NCBI GenBank assembly: GCA_015143295.1
Contig: CM026560.1
Coordinates: forward strand, 5,024,501-5,088,500
Origin: Tetracentron sinense
Taxonomy: Eukaryota > Streptophyta > Magnoliopsida > Trochodendrales > Trochodendraceae
Length of the DNA: 64,000 nucleotides
Direction: 5' to 3'
Under the pieces are notes generated by a model. It saw only the letters and a program-made list of their open reading frames with translations, searched no databases and was not told the origin of the DNA. The translations under genes and the position numbers were made by a program. Positions within the stretch are counted from its first letter, which is position 1. Each line of letters opens with the position of its first letter. This document shows positions 54,001 to 62,100 of this stretch, piece after piece.

Positions 54001-57000
54001 CCACTGAACTGTTCCCCCGCCCAAAAGTAATCACTGAACTGTTCATGGAGGCCTCCCAGCCGAATTATTCGGGAATAGTTCACGAACTTTGTTACAATGG
54101 GGTAAATTGCTTAGTTAGGGATTAGAGAACCCTACCAGCATTTTATATAAAGAGAGAACATTACATATATGCCCTTTTACAAGTATATCCCCGATATTAC
54201 ATATATCAACAAGTACTAGAGCTCAAGTTAACCTAAATGAGGCCCACACTTGAAAAAAAGCCAACTGCAAGCCTAGAACCCAGACAAGATATTTACAAGC
54301 ATTGCTATCATCTAGGTTAGGTTGGTAGTTATTTGACTTTTATATTTATATTTTATTGCACCCATAATGGAGTCGTAGATAGTCAAGTGAAATCCAATCC
54401 ATCAAACAATTAGTTCTATGGACATAAATACCTTACAAACATGCATCACATTTTATGGGCTCATAGTAAACATAAATGCCTTAGACAACACTCCCCATAA
54501 AGTTGCTAAATAGATGTCAATCATTTTCAACTTGTTTAAGATCCCTAACAACCTAGTTTTATTTAATCCTTTGGTGAGAACAGCAGCTAACTGTTATTCG
54601 GATGTCACATAAGGAGTACAAATCTGCCCAGACTTTTGACTTCTTTCTAATGAAATGACAATCTACTTCAATGTTGAACCAAGTTATGTACATTGCATAT
54701 AGAAGCCTTGTTAGAACAGTAAAGATTCACAGGACATTAGACCTCAAAACTCATTTCCCGTAGTCTCATCTAAATCCAAAGTAGTTCACAAACACCATAG
54801 AGCAACCATAGGTTCCTTTTTACTCATCCACATTACTAATTTTCCACCAACAAAGTACAGCAACCTGAACTTGATCTACGATCAGAAGTAGAACTTGCTC
54901 AGTCTCCATCAGTAAATGCTCCAATCTTCAAATATCCATGATTAGAAAATAGAAATCCTCTCCCTAGTGAATACTTGAGAAACCTTAGAACTCTGTAGAC
55001 AACCTCCAAGTGTGTAAACCTTAGTGAATGCATAAACTGACTATAACACTCATTACATAAGTAATGTACGGCCTGGTAAGAGAGATAAATCAACCTGCCC
55101 ACAAATTGCAGGAATCATCCCGCATCAATCAAAGGATCATCATCATGATTATTCAACCCATGATTTTGTTCAATAGGAGTATCTATCAGTTTCTGCTCCC
55201 AGTTTCCTTGAGTATGTCTATAACATATTTTTGTTGAGAGATCAAAATGTCCTTAGACTATGCAACCCCGATGCCAAGAAAGTACCTTAACAAGCCAAGG
55301 TCTTTGATCTCAAACTCTCTCCCGGTATTCCTAGAGAAAATGAATTTCTTTTTTATTATAACCTATTACCATTTACCACTATATTATCTACATACACAAT
55401 AAGACCAGTACTGCTACTTTGAGTGCGTCTAAGAAACAATGTGTGAGATCAACCTGATACTGTACATAGCCCACTCTCTTAATAGCATGCTGAATCTATC
55501 AAACCATGTTCATGGTGATTGTTGCAACCCGTATGGTACTTCAGTCTTCACACTTTCCCTTGATTACCAGAGAGCTGAAACCCTAAAGGACTCATCATAT
55601 AAGCCTCTTCCTGCAAACCTCCATGGATAACGTATTCTTGGCATCCAATTGGTGTGGAGGTCAAGATAGATTTGCAGCCCAAATAAAATGACTAATAAAG
55701 TTCATCTTAGCTACAAGAGGAAAAGTCTCTTTGTTTCTATCTCATAAGTCTACATATATCCTTTTGCAACCAATCTCGCCTTAAATATGTCCACTGATCC
55801 ATCTGCCTTGTGTTTTACTACGTAGACTCATTTGCACCCAACTGGTTGGTTTTCTTTAGAATGATTGACTAACTCCCAAGTTTCATTTTTTTTCTAATGT
55901 CTGCACCTCCTCACACATTGCCTCCTCCTACGTGGGATGAGACAGAGCATTTGAGACACTAGATGGAAAGGACACTGTGAAAATAGAGGCTATAAAGGAA
56001 TGATAGGATGGAGACAGAGACTGGTAAGATATAAAATTAGATATTGGATGCTGAGTACAAGTACACATTACACTTTCTTTTACGAATTACAATTGGAATA
56101 TTAGAATCATCAATTGGCTGAATATTACCGGAAGATAATTCAAGGGATAAAGAATTACCTGAATTAAAGATATTACTTGAATCCGAGATGATTTGCAGAG
56201 GTGGCTTAGCTATCCCAAGTTCCGGTTTCTTTTCCCTCACATAAACTCTCAACTCATTCTCCTTCACACCCACACTTCCTGTACAGGACTTCTAATACTA
56301 CATAATGTCAACAAAGAATGGATGAACAAAAACCAACATAGGAAGAGGAAGAGACCTTTCTCATTACCATCACTCTCCCCCTTAAGAGAGGTCCCTGAAG
56401 AAGGGGAAAAAGACGAATTCAGTCAACAAAGAATGGATGAACAAAAACCAACATAGGAAGAGGAAGAGACCTTTCTCATTACCATCACTCTCCCCCTTAA
56501 GAGAGGTCCCTGAAGAAGGGGAAAAAGACGAATTCAAAGAAAGTGACATCCAAATTTCTTCCTTGACTCGGACTAATAGCACTTATAACCTCATTAAGAT
56601 GATGGATAGTCAAGAAAGATGCACTAAAAAGCCTTTAGATCAAGTTTAGTCCGATCCGATCGATGGATGTAAACAAAACAAACACAACCAAAAACTTTAG
56701 GAGGAACAAGATAAAGAGATCAACTAAGGCAAAGGATTTAAACAGGAGTTTTGAAGTTCAACACTCTAGAAGCTTTCCTATTGAAGCGATAGGATGCTAT
56801 AAGAACTGCTTCAAATACTACTACTGGTGTGAGCAGCAGAGACGGTTGTTGGAACATCCTCAAGAAGATATAACCCTCCAGCTTCACGACCACTGGCAAT
56901 CATCTTCTTCAAACTCAAGCCCTGAACACACAGTGAGAAGGAAAGATGGTGACACTACAATTCAAATTCTCTGTGATGTAACTAGCAGACAACTAGTTAG

Positions 57001-59101
57001 TTAAAAATTATGAACATGAAGAACAGTGGACAAGAGCAAGTTACGAAGGGCATTAACTTTCATAGTTTCATTTACTAGAAATAGACGAAAAAGACTAATC
57101 AACAATCCTAACTTTCTCTTTCAAAACAAACATGATACAACAAAAACAAAGATGACATACCTTTTATGTGGTCTGGAGCACTGGAATCAATGATCCGTGA
57201 CGGAGTAAGAGTACTAGAAGTAGCTTGGAAGGTAGATGCATGAGTACTTATGTGCGCAAGAGAAGATACTGAAGGGCTCCCCAACTATGACATCATACAA
57301 CAAAGGCTCACCAGTTATTTTTCTGAGATAGTCACCATCTTCTTGAAAGAAGAGACAACTGTATGGGTGTATTATGGTTCTGTACTAAATGAGACTCAGG
57401 AGTATCTCTAGGTTGTGTAGCACTGGTGGATGCAACAATTTGTGCCTCAGACGTTCCTGACTGACTAAACCTTGTAGAACAACCAAAAAATCCCAACATG
57501 TTTCTTTTGTATGCCTGAATCTCCCACAGTGAGTACACTTCAACTTATCTTTGTCTTCACATACAATTTTTGATAACTTCTTTCCTCCCCCTCTATTACC
57601 TCTCAAAGTAATAATAGATGAGACAAGAGCAGACCGATCAGAAGGCGAAACATTATATTGTTGAGTAGCATTTCGCCTGTTTAGACACGATGTAAACTAG
57701 CTTTGCCTACTCTCCTACCTCTGCAGTCTGCACGTATTCATAAACCTAATTCAAAGTTGATAACACATCCTTACGGAGAATCTAAACTCTGACTAGTTCA
57801 AATTCCTAATTCAAACTAGTTGGAAACTCGAATACCCATGTACTCTCAACTTTCTTCTTATACTCAATTACATCAGCTTGATAGACAGGCTTGAAACTGT
57901 CGTAGTGATCAAGTTCTTCCCACATACTCTGTAGAGAGGCAAAATAGTTTGCCAAAGTCTTTCCCCTGGATATGATGGGGCAATATCCTGACTCAAGTGA
58001 TAAACCCAAACAAAATTCTGAACTTGGGAGTATGTATAAGCAATAGTATCCTAAATTTCTTTAGTTGTTGTCAGGAAAAAAAAATCCCCTACTAATCTCA
58101 TGCTACATAGAATGTATGAGCCAGGACATCACAGTCACTTTATTAGTTCCCATTTTTAATGAGTAGAATCCGATATTTAGGTTCCACTATTATACCATTG
58201 ATGTATCAAAATTAACCTCTTATCTCCAATGAACATCCTTGCTGATTAAAACCACTCTGAATAATAGATATATTCAATTTCATTTTTATAATTTGGAAGC
58301 CTGGATTGTTACCTTGTGAGTTCATGACTCTTATGCCTCTAAGATGCCCAGGATTGGATGAACTCAAATCATTTCTACTGCTGGCTGTGATTTGTGAACT
58401 TTTACACTATTCCAGAAATTGTTCAAACTGATAAATTTGGTCTGATAACCATATTTCAGCCTAGGTCCCTTACTAGGGTCATCCAAACACCTTCAACAGC
58501 ACTGGTTTTCACTATTTACTGCAGAAACACAGGTCTACACATACCAAATAACCAAAAAAACAGCAAGAAACCACTTCAGGGAAGGAAAAAACTGCAACTC
58601 CCGCAATTCTCATCCAGACTCAATGAGATCACCTTCATTCTCTTCCAAATATTAAAACACATCAATCCGAAACAAAGAAATACATTAAAAAATTTATAAG
58701 CCCTACAATCAGACTAATTAAAATCTGAATTATTTTTCTTGAATCTGATTTTAGGGTTTTTATAACAATCCAAATAGCCTAAAAAGATTCCACTATAGAG
58801 TAAGGTGAAGAATACCATTCAAAACATACCCAAACCTAGGGGTGTATTCAAGCTGAACTGAGCCGAGCTTGGCCCTGCTCGACTCGGCTCGGCTTGAAAT
58901 GTTAAAATCTAGGCTCGAGCTAAGCTCGGCCCGATCTGTTGCTCGAAAAGCTCGGCTCGAATCTAGTTCACTTGGCTCGAGCTCAAATTGATTCAAACTC
59001 GAGCAGAGCACAGCTTGATTTATTAACAAATTATATTTAAATAAAAATTATAATATTTTTTAGTTTATATATGTATAAATAATTATTATATTATTAATAT
59101 A

Positions 59102-59132
<31 letters not shown>

Positions 59133-62100
59133 TTTTTTTAATTTTTTATTTAACATTCAAGCCCGAGCCAAGCTCAAACCGAGTCGAATCAAACAGGCCT
59201 TGGCTCAAGCTCAGTTTGAACACATTTTCACACTCCAAAAATCAGCTCGGCTCGATCGAACCTAATTTTTGAGCTCAAGTTCAACTTGATTGAGCCGAGT
59301 TGAACTTCGAGCTAGCTCAATTTAGATACACCCTTACCCAAATCAAGGTGTGCCAAAGGGGGGTGGCTGTATAGTTGACATCAGTCATATGGCCAAATGA
59401 CGTCAGCCATTAGGTTCTTCTGCCTTATTTCTTTTCTTTGATCCTTCCCTCTGAGTTGAAAGCATAGTTGATTCTATGATTTTTAGATGAAAGAAGGGGA
59501 GAACATGAAGAGAAAGGGGGGAGCATGAATAATGTCTTACGCCCCCCTAGATTCTTTTTATTAAAAACTTCTTTAACATGAACATAAATGCCCTTATAGA
59601 GAAATATCACATGTTATGGACTAGTAAAACGTATATGCCATATAAAATACATAATGCCAGAGTAATCATTGCCACAAGCATAGAGGGAGTCATAAGCGTC
59701 CATACAGTAAAATTGATTTTTGACAGAATGAAAAAGACATGGCAGAATTGTGACTATAGAATACGACTCTAATCAAAATGCATAAATTTGCCTCACTATG
59801 GGGATGGTGAGAAGATATCCATTGTTTTTAGTACAAAAGTTCCTATAAAATTGGGAAATTCCCTACCTTTTGAGTGCGGTTTGAACCATTGATTGACCTA
59901 ATGAGAAGTAACCAATTAGGTGTATGACGGAACCTAGAAATCGATCACTAATCCAAATTGAGTATGAATTATGGCAGCAAGTGATTGAGTTCTGTAGTTC
60001 CTCATATAAAATTGACTCTAGAGATATGGTAATATGGATAAGATAAAAAAATTTGAACCGCTAACAGAACCGAAAAAGTGCCCCTTGCTTCAAAGAGATG
60101 AAGTCGGATTACTCACGTTATTCACAATTCATTTGATGGTCAGAGGAGAATTGAAAGCTAAGCAGTGGTAATTCAGTGTATAAATAGATCATGTTCATAG
60201 ATTAATGAAAATGGGCAGAACCTCTATTTGCCTTTGCCATTCTATAAGTCTTCCTTTTTTACTTGCACTATTGACACTCCCTTTGGAAGCCTCTACCAAT
60301 TTGGAAAGTAATTTAAAAGCCCTGGCTAAGTAGTTGTAGTTAGGTGTCTATATAGATCATGTTCTTGGATTAACGAAAATGTGCAAAAGCTATATTTGCC
60401 TTTGCCATTCTATAACTTCCTTTCTCTTATGGTATCACCACTCCCTTTAGAAGAATCTACCAAATTGTAACTTGATCTAAAAGCCATATTTTGACCTAGA
60501 CGTTTTGGCATGCCCCTAATAACCAATGAATCGCAAGTGTTTTTCCTTGTGTAGACCCTAACAGGAACAAGTGGCATGGGGATCATATTCGAGCCTTTTT
60601 TCATGCTTTTTCCAGTGATCTTTAGGAAGCCACAATCAAGAAGATTTCCCCTTCCTTCTTGAAAGGAAGAACGTGAAATTCTTTTTCTTTGCGCAGGGAC
60701 CAGTAGAGTGGCTCTAGCCTTCTCATGTCAGGATATGGATTGAATAAGAAATACTCCTTTTTAGGTAATCTATGAGTTTCTGCTTAATCAATTAGTTATG
60801 AAATACCATTAACTCTAATGCTTAAACTCATTATTTCAGAATTTTTATTATGTTAAATTTTTTAATTAAATTTACAAAATAAAGTAATAAACTCTACTTA
60901 AAAAGGCAAAATAGTTCATTTTCTTTAAAAATCCCCAAAATTATGAGTTAGCTTTTCCACTAGGAGCCAAGCTCCTAAAATTCTAGTAAGATCTAATGGT
61001 CTGCCTTGCCTAGGCATTTTGACAACATTGGCCTTAAAGTGAAGCCTATTTTAACTGTGTTACCTCAAGGGCATGAAGATTCAGAGTTAGCCCTGGGAGA
61101 TTAGCCAAACATCGGAACATTTATTCAATTACCTTTCAGTAGATGTTTTCTGTATAGGCATAGCCAATCGTGCAAATTATGAGGCTATACAAGGTTGTAG
61201 AGAGCCTACATTTGTATTTGTAGTTCTCTTCCCTAATTACTTTTATAAATGGATCTTTAGTCACTATTTATCAGGTTCAAATATATCTATTAATTTGTGA
61301 AACATATTTGTTAATCAGCAATATTAGGAAGAGATTGTCTAGAAGTACAACTAGGAAGAGAAACATATAGTTCATTTTCTTTAAAAATCCCCCAAATTAT
61401 AAGAGCGCTTTTTCACTAGGAGCCAAGCACCTACAAATTTAGTAAGATCTAATGTTCTGTCTTGCCTAGGCATTTTGACAACACTGGCCTTAAAGAAAAG
61501 CCTATTTTAACTGTGTTACCTCAAGGGCATGAAGATTCAGAATTGGCCCTGGGAGATTAGCCAAACATTGGAACAATTATTCAAGTACCTTTTGGTAGAT
61601 GTTTTCTGTGTAGGCATAGCCAATCATGCCAATGATGAGGCTATACAAGGCTGTACAGAGCCTATATTTGTATTTGTAGTTCTCTTCCCAAATTACTTGT
61701 ATAAAATTGGAACTTTAGTCACTATTATCAGGGTGAAATATATCTATTAATCATATCTGTTAGTCAGCAATATTAGGAAGAGAAATTCTTGTGAAGAAGT
61801 ATGACTATCTACAATACAACTTGCTTGAGCAAGATCTTCCTCACACCGGGTGAGAATGCCCAAAAAAAATCTCCAAACTCTCACCAAATGAATGGTTATT
61901 TTTGGAGCTCAGAGACCAACAGATGTATAAGTGTGAAAGTAGGACATAAGAAGACAGACAAGGCAATCCAAGCAAAAATGACAGAATGGCAGATCCCTAT
62001 ACGATACAAGTATACCAGAATCTAAAATGCAGTATCAAACAAGCCTTAGTTCATATGAGCATGAAGAATATTAGTGTAAAAATAAAGATTGAAAGTAACA

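Larger units (their letters stand above)
47254..54211 (-). mobile_element. Copia fossil 3 with short (about 180-bp) LTRs, split by two insertions
   Basis: The 3' LTR (47254-47432) and the 5' LTR (52625-54211, interrupted) begin TGTTGATATATG on the minus strand and are about nine-tenths identical by eye. The primer site TGGTATCAGAGC (52610-52621, minus) and a purine tract beside the 3' LTR are both present. Remaining coding parts are gag ([18 protein letters not shown] near 51950; [19 protein letters not shown] near 48930) and RNase H ([20 protein letters not shown] near 47650). Protease, integrase and most of RT are missing. It is broken, but younger than Copia fossils 1 and 2 to judge by its LTRs. 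Confidence 0.82.
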
